A DNA stretch of 64,000 nt from positions 13,742,477-13,806,476 of the forward strand of contig CM055111.1 of the NCBI GenBank assembly GCA_029204225.1. The letters are read 5' to 3'. Source of the DNA: Diphasiastrum complanatum. Lineage: Eukaryota; Streptophyta; Lycopodiopsida; Lycopodiales; Lycopodiaceae. The translations under genes and the position numbers were made by a program. The notes below the pieces were generated by a model, which did no database searches, was not told where the DNA came from, and worked only from the letters and a program-made list of their open reading frames with translations. Below are positions 22,978 to 34,886 of this stretch, in pieces (position 1 is the first letter of the stretch; each line of letters opens with the position of its first letter).

Positions 22978-23709
22978 TCAGCAATCCTTGATCTCATGGT
23001 TATTGCGCTTGCAATACCTGTAAAACATCTTCTTCTTCGACTGTGGATCTGATGATTGTACTTGATTTTGAGTCAGCTTCTGTTGCTTAGAGCCTTTGTT
23101 GACATATAGAGCCTGAGAGGAGGAAGTAGACAAAGTGTCTTGACTTCTTCTATTGTCTTCTTGCAGAAACATAGTGATAACTCTAGTAGGATTTAAATCT
23201 GAGTATGTCAATATGATCATCACCCAGTTCTCATATGTAGAGGGCAAGCTTGAAAGCAAATGTCATAATTGTGTCTTGATCGTCTATGACTGATCCGACA
23301 GCGACCATCTGTTGCAAGAGATTCTTAAACTGATTAATGTGACTCCGAAGAGAATCACCATTAGACATCTTGAATGTGAAGAATTTCCTTCGTAGATGTA
23401 ACTTAGTAGTTACGTCCCTCACGTCATATAGTGAGTTCAAGATGTCCCAAATTTCTTTTGAAGTTCTGGCTCCAGCTATGTGTCCAATCTGTGTATCTAA
23501 TATATTGAGGATAATAAGGGCGAAAGCTTTATCATCCTTCGATTTCCACTTTGAGTCTTATGTGTCGTCTTGAGATTTTACTTCTGTATCTGTAACAACA
23601 CTCCATAACTTGTTGGTAATTAGCAAGGTCTTCATCTTAAATTTCCACAAATGATAATTGGATCCATTCAGCTTGTCTGCAATAAGACCAGCTTTACTTT
23701 GAGAATCCA
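22978..23709 (-). pseudogene. Gag of copia element A
   Basis: The gag starts MDSQSKAGLIADKLNGSNYH with the WKFKMK motif, has an in-frame stop near 23560, and continues LNSLYDVRDVTTKLHLRRKF, NQFKNLLQQMVAVG and LSSLPSTYENWVMIIL. A frameshift lies near 23240. A CCHC knuckle opens FYRYCKRNNHEIKDC, with a missing first Cys (Tyr-Arg-Tyr-Cys instead of Cys-x2-Cys). Gag would form the particle; this copy is broken. Confidence 0.85.
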
Positions 23710-23967
23710 TCTGGAACTTAGTCTGTCGATTGTATGGATGACACTAAGATGTAGTAATGCCAACAATAGGAAATCAATTTTCTAATACTGAAACGATGAA
23801 AGGAACTGAAGAATATGATATCAATTTGATATCGTGAAAGATATCAAGTATTAAAGCTTTCGCTCTGATATCGAAACAGTATTAGGTCCTGATAGAGATC
23901 ACAGGTCTGATACCGTGACGGTTCAGATAAAGAAGTAGTGATCTAGCACTGATACTATGGAGGAATG

Positions 23968-23985
23968 CTCCGATACCATGTCGGA
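23968..23985 (-). other. Primer-binding site and LTR end of copia element A
   Basis: On the minus strand ccgaca is followed by tggtatcggagc (23968-23979). It lies about 260 bp before the gag start at 23709, as expected for a 5' LTR boundary. The LTR would lie at higher coordinates, where only plus-oriented LTR-like sequence was matched. Confidence 0.6.
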
Positions 23986-24124
23986 TATAGGATAGATAAT
24001 GTAATGCGGAAACTTCCTACTTCCAATGCATAACTACGCCTATAAAAAATTGAATAAAGCAGTAGTGATGAAAATCATGTTTATTGCTTATCAATAGGTG
24101 CGCTTAATTTAGACTTATATTTAG

Positions 24125-24542
24125 TCGCTCAGAGATAGCTTAGAGTACGCGGCTTCGATCCACAACCTATTGTGCTCATTTACTTTTGTTTTGTTTTCAT
24201 ACTAAATCAGTATTATCTTCTTATTGCGTTCAGGTTCGTCTCAGAATGTATGTGTTTCTGTAATTGCCCGCGACTGATTATTTGTCTGATGATTCAATGC
24301 TTCAATGTTTGGCTACGTAATCACTATAGTATTGATGATTTCAAAGTTAGTTATAAGATCAAACGTGATTTCTATCACTAATGTTTTTGTTCAAAATTGA
24401 TAGGCATAGTCATGCATAGAGAAAGAGGAAGATAGTTTATCCCGCTGCGCACGATAAGTTTTTTTTCTTGTCATTTGAATTATTTTTATTCGTTTCTTTT
24501 CGACCTACCTTTTCACACCTCTTTCCAACATGGTATCAAAGC
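24125..24542 (+). mobile_element. 5' LTR part and primer-binding site of copia element B
   Basis: The segment 24125-24380 is similar to 56165-56415 (blocks ctcagaga-a-cttagagt, cttattgcgttcag, tgtttggctacgtaatcac). In both cases copia gag of the same family follows. At 24531-24542 tggtatcaaagc follows ctttccaaca, marking the LTR end. Confidence 0.65.
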
Positions 24543-24709
24543 GTTGATTCTTCTTCAAGGACTAATACTATATCAGAGCGCAAGCTCTTATACTTGATAT
24601 CTTTCGCGATATCAAATTATTCTTCAGTTCGAATCAATTTGTTTCAGTATCAAAGAATTGATTTCCACAACATGGTATCTCTCTTAACATCGACAGACTA
24701 AAGTCCCAG

Positions 24710-25689
24710 ATGGATTCTCAAAGTAAAGCCGGTCTTATCGCAAACAAACTGAATGGATCCAATTATCATTTATGGAAATTTAAAATGAAGACCTTGCTAA
24801 TTGCCAACGAGTTGTGGGATGTTGCTACAGGTATCGAAGTAAAGCCTGAAGATGAGACAAAAGACTCGAAATGGAAATCGGAGGATGGTAAATCTTTTGC
24901 GCTGAAGCCAAAACTTCAAAAGAAGTTTGGGATATCCTGAGCTCACTATATGATGTGAGAGACGTAACTACCAAGTTACATCTTCGAAGAAAATTCTTCA
25001 AACTCAAGATGTCGAATAATGATATCTTCAGAATCATATTAATCAATTTAAGAATCTCTTACAACAGATGGTCATTGTTGGATTTTAGTGATAGACGATC
25101 AAGATGCAATTATGACATTGCTTTCAAGCTTGCCCTCTATATATGAAGACTGGGTGATGATCATCACGACACACTCAGATTTAACTCTTACCAGAGTTAA
25201 CACTATGATAATCAAAAAAGTCAAGACACTTCGTCCACCTCTTCGTCTCATGCTCTATATGTCAACAAGGGCTCAAAACGACAGAAGCAGAAAGGCTCCA
25301 AGTAGTCTACATCAAATCAGAAATAGACTCGAGGTCAAGAACAGTCATTGAATCCACATTCGTCAAAGAAGAAGAAGTTTTGCGGGTATTGCAAATGCAA
25401 TAACCATGAGATCCAGGATTGCCAAATTTTCAAAGCGAAGAATGCAGCCAAGCATCCTGATCAACAAGCAAATACAGTTACAGTATCTCATGGCGTCAAA
25501 ATGGACGAAGGCACTTTTATGGCCAAAGACAAATACGCGAATTTGGATGATTCGTGGTTTTTGGATCATGGAGCTACTCAACATATGACCAATCATCGTG
25601 AGATTTTCCATTCCTATATGCCTTATAGCACGAAGAAGTATGTTCATCTTGGTGACGATAGCACTCACACTATCTATGGAGCCTCATGA
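24710..25689 (+). pseudogene. Gag and protease start of copia element B
   Basis: The gag starts MDSQSKAGLIANKLNGSNYH at 24710, shifts frame near 24900 and passes several further breaks (RDVTTKLHLRRKFFKLKMSN; LSSLPSIYEDWVMII). A CCHC knuckle (FCGYCKCNNHEIQDC) and protease WFLDHGATQHMT follow; the second active-site residue is His here. The frame ends after HTIYGAS where unrelated DNA begins, so integrase and RT are missing. Confidence 0.85.
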
Positions 25690-25904
25690 TCCCACATTAT
25701 CCAAAGTTATTGTTTTATATTGTAAAAAATTTCAATTTTTATACATGTAAATGTGCTATAGTGACTAAATTCATGTAAAGTCCTATTTGCATCTTGTAAA
25801 TACATTCTAGATTAGAACTCATGACATTCTGTGCGACGTTCTATAGAGACGCATTAGTAGCGCGTACATAATAGATCTTATTATCAAATGATAAAAATAC
25901 TCAT

Positions 25905-26660
25905 GCATTTGCTCCTTCTCTTCGATTGTTTGAGGACATTGGTCTTTCAAGATTTCAGTCATGGATCCATCGGTGAGTGAGCTTATTTGCAATTCATCAT
26001 ATTATATCTGATTAAAATATTGTGAATGTATCTTTGATGAGTAATGTAAATCAACTTCTATTTTTTGTCTCTTTGGATTTGAATACCTAGACAGTAACGA
26101 GCTTCACCCAGATCGGTCATGTCAAATTCTGAAGATAGCATTGATTTAGCTTCTTTTATCAGATCGATATTGTTGCTGAAAAGCAGTGTGTCGTCCACAT
26201 ACAAAGTGATAATAATAAAAGATGTTGCACTGACTTAAAGTAGACATAAGAATTGGTTTATAGCCATGATTGATAAGAAAAGTGTTGATCATTTGAAACT
26301 ATGCTAGCAAATTCCTTCAAGCCATAAAGAGTTCTATGGAGTTTACATACATGATTATGTTTGTCTTCGATATTATAACCTTTAGGTTGCATCATGTAAA
26401 TATCTTCTTCGATAAACTCCATTAAGATATGTTGTTTGTACATCCATTTGATGTACCTCTAAATCTATTGCAGCAACAAATGACAATAGAAGTCTGATTG
26501 AAGAATAATTAAGTACTAGACTGAAAGGTGAATACTCTTTATCCATAGCTTCCATCCAAAGATCAGAATTGGGCTAACTGAGTGCATCTTCTAGCTCTTG
26601 AACAAGGTAGGCTGCAAACTCGTCGATATGCCTTAGAGGTGGTCTGGCGATTTTTTGGGT
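25905..26660 (-). pseudogene. Copia RT / RNase H scraps (element C)
   Basis: The minus strand shows GSMTEILKDQCPQTIEEKEQ near 25910-25975 (the segment before RNase H), LGIQI-like palm residues with a VDDTLLF region near 26190, and HVCKLHRTLYGLKE and EDIYMMQPKGYNIE at 26300-26440. A linker block (DLWMEAMDKEYS) lies near 26530-26590. All are the same copia family and heavily frameshifted. Confidence 0.7.
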
Positions 26661-27219
26661 AATGAGCGAAGTTGATTAGCCTTTACAGAGTGGACACCAA
26701 GTGGCCTCCCGTTGTGGATAGATTAGTGATTTGATTCACAATTGTTTTATCCATTGGGCAGGGAGTCTGGTTCTCAACAACACTAACAAAGGCCATTGGC
26801 TAAGCCCTATAACAAGAAAACAATAGATCTTGATGGTACCTACATTATGTTAAAAAACAGATCACAAAGATCCATTTATCTTTGTGATCTTTGGCTAATA
26901 TGGATAGCAATAGGAGGTCAATTGCTCATATTTGGGTTGTGAGGATTCCTAAGGGAAATATTCTTTCCTCATTGACGATTATATATACCAATGAAAACTC
27001 GCCCATCTACACATTAGTTTTTTCTGATTCTATGAGCCAGGATCCTCTCCTCTCTTGTATTCATTCACCTTGGCTTGGGGGTGAAGTGGTCAGGGTATTG
27101 ACTAGCCATTTCCTATTGGTTGGGTGGTTTTGCTCCATAGGTGTCCTTTTGGTTTGCATGTGACAAGATTATTGAAGATCTTCCCTTGGCGATTGTTATA
27201 CATATCCTTGTGATTTATA
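26661..27219. other. Intergenic, nothing recognised
   Basis: An inverted pair agatcacaaagatcc / atctttgtgatct lies near 26860-26895. The 90-codon frame at 26891 has no known domain. Confidence 0.35.
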
Positions 27220-29153
27220 TTCAAATATGGGATATCAATATAGGAGATGTCAGATCTCAATGGTGGATCAAGACGAAATATCTCATCTAAGATCTGATGT
27301 AGTTGGATCTGATAATTTGTCTTCTTGCAAATGATTATGATTTATTGAAATTCTCAATGCATTCTATATGAATTTCCTCTCGCATCCTCATAGTAATACA
27401 AGAAATGTACTCTACCTCTTCGATGTCCTACACTTTATGAGTTGTTTCTTGGATAACTTAGAAGAGAATTAAAACACAGACATCACATGATCATTAGTAA
27501 TCAAGGATAGGTGAGATACATTGCTATAAAGATCTCATGATTTCATGTGATTCCAAGAATGGATATAATTCTTTGTTGATACATCACTTGTAATCCTATT
27601 AGTATTCCGATATTTAATTATGATGTGTCAATGTAAGGTATGTCCAGTCCCAGTCAAAGATCTAGACATAACATTGTTAATGATGATTTGAACTCATCTT
27701 GAAGCCCTACTTGTATGTCGAGTAGATTTTGAACTGTTGGTCTCTACTTTTCTTGTCAATATTGGTTGAATGTTGTCATTTGGATGAGGAATTCATAATA
27801 TATTTCTCCTTTGAAAAGACACTCCTTCCTAAGAATAAATTTACTTTTCAAAAAAATTGGAAAAAAAATTGATGACTTGATGATTAATGTGGTGCAAACT
27901 CCCAAGCCATCTTGGTTTCCAAATGTTTGATAGTGAATGACCAAGAACCGCATATTTCAACGGAATATCTTGGTAATTGTAAAACTAGATGAAGTATGCC
28001 AGTGGATCAATTTTTAGCTTGTAATGGTGTAATCCAACCACTTTGAGCATAGATTGCTCTCTTGTATTCCAAGGAGAGAGAGTGAAACAAATGGTTAGTA
28101 CAAAAAAACATGTTTCGTTCAAGTTATGACAAAATATACTTTCCCTTTCAATTTCTATGCTTCAATGACAATGATGATTCACATGCACATTTAGAAATGA
28201 AAAAAAGACCTTTCATGTAATTCAAAAGTGAAGGTGCACAAAAATTCTTCCACAAACAAGATCATTCAAAGCATAATGTTTTCCTATACTAGCATTGGTT
28301 TCACTCTCTATCCTTGGAATACAAGAGAAGGGTCTATACTCAAAGTGGTTAGAATACACCACTACGAGCTAAAAATTAATCCACTAGCATATTTAATCTA
28401 GTTCCATAGTAACCAAGATATCCCATTGGAATATGTGGTTCTTGGTCATTCACTATCAAACACCTAGAAACCGAGATGACTTTGGGTTTTACACCACACT
28501 AATCATCAAGTTTTTGTCCTATTATTTGAAGAGGAAACTTGTGTTTAGGAAGGAGTGTCTTTCCAAAGGAGACATAAAATATGAATTCCTCATCGTAATG
28601 GCAACGTCGAATAAGGACAAGAAAAAGAAGAGAGCGGCAATTCAAAATCTTCTAAACATACATGTAGGGCTTTAAAATGAGTTGAAGTTATCATTACCGA
28701 TGTTCCATCTAAGTCTTCCACTTGGAGTAGACATACCTTATGTTGACACATCACACTTAAACATCTAAATACTGATAGGATTAAGGTGATGTTTCAATAG
28801 AGGATTATATCCATCCTTGGAATGACACGCCTAAACTAAATCATGAGATTCTTAAAACTGTGTATCTTACCTATCCTTGATTACTGACCTGTGATGTACG
28901 TATTTTGATTCTCTTCTAAGATATCCAAGAAAGACCTCAAAGAGTGCACATCTGAGAGGTAGAGTACATTTCTTGTATAACTATTGAGGATGAGAGAGAA
29001 TCCATATAGAGTGGCATTGAGAAGATTAGTAAATCATAATTATTTGCAAGAAGAAAGTTATCATATCCAATTACATCAGATCTTAAACAAGATGTTTCAT
29101 CCTAAATTCACCGTTAGGAGCTGACATCCCCTATACTGATACCTCATATATGA
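27220..29153. repeat. Large inverted repeat, arms about 880 bp, spacer about 160 bp
   Basis: The left arm (about 27220-28110) and right arm (about 28275-29153) are reverse complements along nearly their full length, with perhaps 80 percent identity and small indels. Matching blocks include agatctgatgta-ttgg, cttcttgcaaat-attatg, gatatcttggt/accaagatatc, and cttgtattccaagga. Both arms encode related short frames reading FLVIHYQT and LRKECL-like residues in opposite directions. A single transcript would form a very long imperfect hairpin. No transposase is visible. Confidence 0.85.
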
Positions 29154-29761
29154 ATGTTGTCGTACTAATTGGACTAAAAGTCATGCACCATCAACGAATC
29201 ATCTCACTCATAAGCTTGTGTAAGACCATCCAAATAGGCAAGATGCTACTATAAATAGACTACAAGCGTGAGAGGAAATCATCTCTCTCAATCTTCTCTC
29301 ATTCATTTTATGGAAGATATCTCTTTAGGTTCTACATCCATTTTCTGCATTTTTGTGATGATATAGTGGATTCTTGTGTATAGAACGCTATTTTTCTTAT
29401 GTGTATGAGTTCCCACGTGTGAACACTGTTGTTGTACATATATTGTATGGACTAGAACAAGAAATTAACTTACATAAGTGTTTTTGACAAGTTCTTACTG
29501 ATTTTACATCTTCTATGTGTAGTAGATGCAAGATTTCTACATTGTTAATGATCTTGCATTATAGCAGTTACAAACACCATGCAAGTGCTCCATGGTCCAG
29601 TTATAGGTCTGGGACATCATAAGATTGTTAATTACATTATTGGCCAAGTCCAAAACGATGAGGTGTAACTAATAGCCTTATACATTGGAGTACCGACTAT
29701 CCAAGTCTAGGATTATTCCAAAATCCTATGTATAGGACATGGACATAACATTATTTCCCCC
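29154..29761. other. Candidate 3' LTR of gypsy element III; TATA-like box
   Basis: On the minus strand the gypsy coding end is followed by a purine tract, aagggggaaataa, and then tgttatgtcc (about 29750), which fits a polypurine tract before a 3' LTR. The other LTR edge was not found. On the plus strand ctataaatag at 29249-29258 looks like a TATA box, but no gene follows it. Confidence 0.4.
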
Positions 29762-30652
29762 TTGAACCACTTATGTCCTCATAAGCGAAAACTAGGGAAG
29801 TTCTTCTTTATGCTTTCAACTCTTTCCCATGAATCATCATCTTCAGTCCAACCCTTCCACCTGATCATGGACTCAGAGATAGAACGATTTCTCAATTGTT
29901 TATCTCCGGTTTTGAGTACTCATTCAAGTTCCAAAAGTATGCTAAGTGATAAGTCCTCCAAATGGGTAAGATTTTTATCTAGACCAACTACATCATCGTC
30001 ATGTAAACTTAATTTCAACCGGCTTACATGTATACTAGGTGAGTGGTAGACTTGTCCTAAAGATCAAGTTCATAAGCTAAAGAACCAATCTTACGTATAC
30101 CATCTCGTGCCACTTGCAACATCTCTTGCATATCATCTAAGAAATCCACAACTTTTTGGATCTTAACAGACTTGTCTCCACATTTATTGGAGATCTATGT
30201 TGAAAACCATACATCAACATAAATGGACTATAACTTGTAGCATAATGCTTTCTACTATTGTAAGCGAACTCAATCAAAGGAACGTAATCTTCCCACTGAG
30301 ACTGCCTGTGAGACACATATGTCCTCAACATATCTTCCATAGTATGATTAGTTCTCTCAGCCTAGCCATCTGATTTAGGATGATCAGAAGAACTAAAACT
30401 AAACGAGGTTTTTAGCTTGTGGAATACAGCTGACCAAAAGTGACTTGTAAACTTAGGATCTCTATCACTAACAATATCACTTGGTAATCCATAAAGCCTA
30501 AACAATCTTGCAACAAAGATTTGGGCTAAATTCAAAGCCTTTGTAGTTGACTTAACTGGTAAGAAGGTAGCTAGCTTAGTTAACATATCCACTACAACCC
30601 AAATAGAATCATTTTGGCATTGGATCTTTGGAAGTCCAACTACAAAATCCAT
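29762..30652 (-). pseudogene. Integrase core and chromodomain-like tail, gypsy element III
   Basis: The frame reads MDFVVGLPKI (first catalytic Asp), DMLTKLATFLPV, LPSDIVSDRDPKFTSHFW (second Asp) and HPKSDG, then a stop at 30362, then AERTNHTMEDML with the catalytic Glu, LIEFAYNSRKH and FMLMYGFQHRSP. Further down, on the minus strand near 29790-29940, ISESMIRWKGWTEDDDSWE matches the chromo-like C-terminal module seen in chromoviruses. A stop ends it before the purine tract. The middle (29950-30110) is frame-broken. Confidence 0.8.
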
Positions 30653-30725
30653 AAATATACTTTTCCATCATTTTTGAAAGATATTTAGGGGATGTAGCAA
30701 CCCTCCAGTCTTTAAGCATTCCTCT

Positions 30726-31671
30726 TGATGCCACGAATGATGCGAATGGCAGTCGCAAAAAACACAACAATTCGGATGGATTTCAGATATGATTGTTGGT
30801 CACTGCCAACTGTATCATTCCTACAGTCCTCCAGAATGTAGACAGACACTGTTGTACTACGTTAACATATTAATGTAGCATTCAACAAAATTCAAACCAA
30901 AGTGCGGAATTAAATGAACAAGTGAATCAGACACACGAATAACAACGGACTAATTTACATTCAAGATCAGACAAGATAAGAGTGATATGTGCGCAACAAC
31001 TACAAAAATCATCTATTGATTCTTTTGATTCTTCAAGCACTGCATGCAGATCCACGCAGTGCGTTGGCGTGAGAGAAATACAGTTCTCCCACGAGTAATG
31101 TCTCGCTTACTAGCGAACTTGTGGATCCACATATCCTATGCAGAATTGTCTCGCACGTAGGTGGACGCGTATTTTGTTTGTGTGTCTTCTTGCTTACTAA
31201 CATTAAACTACTTCATGTGTGTGTATCAAGTATCATCCAGAAAGTATTTAATCGCGTCGTGTAGCTTCTAGATTAGAGTGATTAAAGATTTACAACTAAT
31301 CACGAATTACAAGAGTGGCAGATTAGCCACAACCTAGAGTGTATCTGCTGATGTCATGCTATCAGATTAGATATATGTACTTTTGGGTAGTTGCATGATC
31401 TTGCTGGTCCTTTTTGGAATGTGAGGGCAAAAAAAAGTGTCATGACATTTTCGTGTCACCTCGAGTAGTTTGACTTTCTCGTCATATGACTTTCTTGTGC
31501 TGTACCGTGAGAAATTCTCTTTTGCAAATTTTTCGTGTTCGTGTCTTTTCATCAAGTGTTTGTGAATATTTTCGCATCGTGTCTTTTGACTTTCGTGTTC
31601 GCAAACATTTTCGTCAGGCAGAGGGTTGAAAGCTAGCAAAGCTTTGGTAATAGAAACGTTTTGTTTCTTCA
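30726..31671 (-). repeat. 3' LTR of copia element H
   Basis: On the minus strand it starts tgaagaaacaaaacg and ends gtggcatca (TG...CA). It is preceded by the purine-rich ttgagagggagc, a plausible polypurine tract. Its outer edge touches the cctct target duplication. Confidence 0.92.
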
Positions 31672-31679
31672 GCTCCCTC

Positions 31680-32364
31680 TCAAAGCATGATAGCTTGACG
31701 ACTCCAAGACTGCTCCTCCGTCTCTCAAAAAGTCCTTTGTCTAGGGCTTTTGTGAAAATGTCAACAACCGTGTCTTTCGTTCCGATGAAGGTGGTCTGCA
31801 ACATCTTCTTCTCAATCAGATCCCTGATCAAGTGCTACTTGATCACGATGTGTTTCATCCTTGAGTGGAACACAAGATCTTTCATTAGATTTATTGCAAA
31901 TGTGTTATCCATCTGCAAAGCTAGAGGCTCGTTCCTTGTTCGTCCAATTCGTCCAGGAACTGTTTGAGCCAAATTATTTCATTGGCCATCTTTGTTGATG
32001 CAACGTACTTTGCTTTGCAAGATGACTGAGCCACAATGGTCTGCTTCTTGCTGACCCAGAGAACTACCGCTCATGATGCAATGGTGCATCCTCTTGAGAC
32101 ACTTATACAATCATCCTTGAGGGATGCCCAACTAGCGTCACTGTAGGAAAGCATCTTGAACCCTGCATCACGACAATAACACAAGCCATAATCTCTTGTT
32201 AATTGAAGATATTGCAAAATTTGTTTTGCAATTTTCCAACGTGTTGAGCCTGGATTCATGCAGAATTGGCTCATCCTGGACAGTGCATAAGCAATGTCAG
32301 GACGTGTGTTGTCTGCAAGGTATATCAACGAACCTATCAACTTCCTATAAGGTGTGAGCTGCAT
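31680..32364 (-). pseudogene. RNase H and C-terminus of copia element H
   Basis: YRKLIGSLIYLADNTRPDIA, LSRMSQFCMNPGSTRW and KMLSYSDASWASLKDD are copia RNase H motifs, with the first active-site Asp in SDASW. The frame breaks near 32070, and the last part (31680-31831) reads FIGTKDTVVDIFTKALDKGL, the usual C-terminal end, before running into the LTR. Confidence 0.85.
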
Positions 32365-32468
32365 TTGTTCTCTCTCTTATTCAGTCCTCGGACAATCATT
32401 GTTTGTCAGCACTGTTCCTGCGAGCATTGGAGTATTCGCTCCTTTGCAATTCAGCATCCCAAAATCCT

Positions 32469-33180
32469 CTAGGATTTTTTGGGTGTATCTGGACTGGTGA
32501 AGGTACAACCTATCTCCTCATAGTCTCTGTCAATTTTCAAGCCAAGGTAACACCTGGCTTCTCCTAGATCCATGATCTTGAAACGTTTCGAGATGTCTTC
32601 CTTCACTTCAGCAATCAGCTTCTCACTCTTGTAGAGTATCAAAGTGTCGTTCACATATACAGCCACAATAATGATCTGTTTATCTGTAACTTTGACATAC
32701 ACATTGGAATCAGCCATCAGTGGCTTGAATCCTAATGATTTCAGGGCTTGATCCTTCTTTTTGTACCATTGTCGAGCTGACTGTTTCAGATCGTAGATAC
32801 TTTTATGCATTCTGCATGCATAATCATGAAGTGAATTCGAGACATATCTTGGGGGTTGATCCATGTAGACCTCTTTGTCTAACTCACCATGCAAGAAGGT
32901 TGTCTTCTCGTCCACAATGTGGATCCTGAGGTCATAAAGTTGCATATGCAAATAACAAACGTAGGGACGAATGTTTGACGACATGAGAGAAGGTTTCAGA
33001 GTAGTCAATACCTCTGAGAAAATCCCTTTGCTACTAGTCTTGCTTTTTATTTTGAGACATTCCCATCCGGTCCATACTTGAGCTTGAAAACCCATTTGCA
33101 TTTGACAGTCTTGCGCTTATGTGGTAATGGCTACAACGTCCATACCTGGTTCTTCCTAATGGATTCCATCTCTTCGTTCA
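32469..33180 (-). pseudogene. Reverse transcriptase of copia element H
   Basis: The palm reads VDEKTTFLHGELDKEVYMDQ, then YDLKQSARQWYKK and VAVYVNDTLIL, ending in LGEARCYLGLKIDRDYEE. The catalytic YVDD is YVND, so the first Asp of the pair is lost. The upstream finger region (CLKIKSKTSSKGI) is shifted. A dead polymerase copy. Confidence 0.88.
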
Positions 33181-33202
33181 TGGCTTGGATCCATTTGTCC
33201 TT

Positions 33203-34262
33203 CTATGGACATTCAATTGCTTCCTCAAAAATTTGTGGTTCACCACTGAATCCACATAATTCTTCTGATGTAGAAGCAGAGCTGCCTGACACGTATCTTG
33301 CTGTCGCTCTTCGTGGTCTTGTCGACCTTCTAGGAGATCCTCCTGGAACAACAATGTCTTTGTCTTTGTTTGCTCTGCTAGGTCCGAAACCATCTTGGTT
33401 TACAGTAACTGTAGCAGTGGGCTGCCTCTTGAATCTTTCGTCTTCTGATTCGTCACTCGAGTGTGAAGTGACTCGAAAAACTTTGTTTTCGTGTTCGTCT
33501 TCTGCTCCCTTTGTCACTGGTGGCAAATCATAGTACTGTCTCTCCAAGACTTCATAGCTGACAGGATCGTCATTGGGCCATTGTCCTGCTCTCATCAAAT
33601 CTGACATCTCTCACTATTTTCACAGTGTTCGTGTCTAGCATGTAGACTTTGTAGTATGACGAATTGTTGTCATAACCTACCAGAAATCTCTATTCAGCTT
33701 TCTCATCAAGCTTCTTTCAAAGATTATCAGGAATATGTGCATAAGCTGCACAGCCAAAGATTATGTTGTGAGACAGATTGGGCTTTCTACCCCACCATAA
33801 TTTGTGTGGTGTCATGTGAGGGACACCAGACTTCCATGTCCTGTTCTGGACGTATGCAGCTATAACTACTGCTTCAGCCCACAACAGTACCCTTGGAGCT
33901 TTCGAGTAGGCCATCATGCATCTGGCAGCTTCCATTAGGGTCCTATTCTTTTTTTCTACAACACCGTTGTGCTACGGTGTGTAGGCTGCAGTCCTTCTGT
34001 GAATGATGCCACGATCATTGCAGAAGTCAGTGAAGCGATTCGAGATGTATTCGCCACCTCGATCTGTTCTAATCTGCTTCACTTTGTTGTCTGTGCATCT
34101 CTCAGCCCAATTCACATATTCTGTGAATTTATCAAGTGCTTCAAATTTATTCTGAATAAAGTACACTCTGGCAAATTTACTATAATAAAAAATGAAGGTT
34201 ATGTGATATTTTGAGCCTCCTACTGAGATCACATTGAAAGGCCCACAAATGTCAAAATGCAC
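33203..34262 (-). pseudogene. Integrase and linker of copia element H
   Basis: MHFDICGPFNVISVGG supplies the first catalytic Asp, VKQIRTDRGGEYISNRF the second, and after a stop HNGVVEKKNRTLMEAARCMM the catalytic Glu. The frame continues with AEAVVIAAYVQNR and FGCAAYAHIPDNL, then DYW-independent linker sequence rich in acidic and Arg/Pro residues (33203-33607). Stops at 33970 and 33717 break it. Confidence 0.85.
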
Positions 34263-34283
34263 TAACTCTAGAATCTAGGTTGT

Positions 34284-34870
34284 TCAGTAGGAGTCTTTGA
34301 CAAATGGAGTGCATGACATCTTACCCTTCAGACATGCATCACAGGTGGTCGAACTAGTTGCATTCGAGATGTTGACTCCTATTATCGCTCCATGATGGCT
34401 TGCTTGGTAAAGTGCCATTGAGTTCATGTGGCATAGTCTCCTATGCCATAGAGTGTCTGGCAAATTATCATGAGTTTGATGCACTTGATCTGTAGGTAGG
34501 CATACCTTCAGGTGATACAGATTACATTTGCTTCTGCTTTGAGTGATCAGGGTACTGGTACTGGCATTAATAATGTTGCATGTTTCGTCAGAAAATGTCA
34601 CACGCATCCCTGCATCAGCTATCCTTGCCACAAAAAGCAAGTCTTGCTACAGTATAGGCACGAACAGAACATCTTTGAGTCATCTATCTTTGTCATTGGT
34701 GTTAAGCCACAGTGAACCAATACCGTTCACTTGATGTTTGGATCCATCTCCAAGAACAATGAATCTTGAAGGATCAGCACTTCTGAAATCAAACATAATT
34801 CATCTTGATGTCATGAAGTGTGAGGTGGCTCCTGAATCTAGGATCACCTCATGTGTGTTAGATGTTGACG
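34284..34870 (-). pseudogene. Protease and GAG-pre-integrase of copia element H
   Basis: Near 34800-34860 the minus strand reads a degenerate LDSGATSHFM-like stretch. Then come VLFVARIADAGMRVTF and LWHRRLCHMNSMALYQA, with CDACLKGKMSCTPF completing the HHCC pre-integrase zinc domain (here the second His is replaced in RLCHMN by shifted context). Frame breaks lie near 34640. Confidence 0.75.
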
Positions 34871-34886
34871 CTGCACACAGATCTGC

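Larger units (their letters stand above)
21168..23709 (-). mobile_element. Ty1/copia element A, truncated, minus strand
   Basis: From 23709 (MDSQSKAGLI) down to 21168 the order is gag, CCHC knuckle, protease, GAG-pre-integrase, integrase, and the linker before RT. The RT and RNase H are missing; the frame ends at 21168 in non-copia sequence next to the LTR at 20746. The same family is seen at 24710, 51165 and 56534. Confidence 0.85.

Noticed and set aside
27756-28675. FLVIHYQT frames as a conserved small protein
   Set aside because: The two copies are the two arms of the inverted repeat, so similarity is a result of the repeat; no independent evidence for coding.
29249-29258. TATA box of a host gene
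   Set aside because: No gene follows on the plus strand; it is probably chance or LTR-derived.
33178-33533. Overlapping frames opposite the copia H linker
   Set aside because: Antisense of the acidic integrase-RT linker; no domain.
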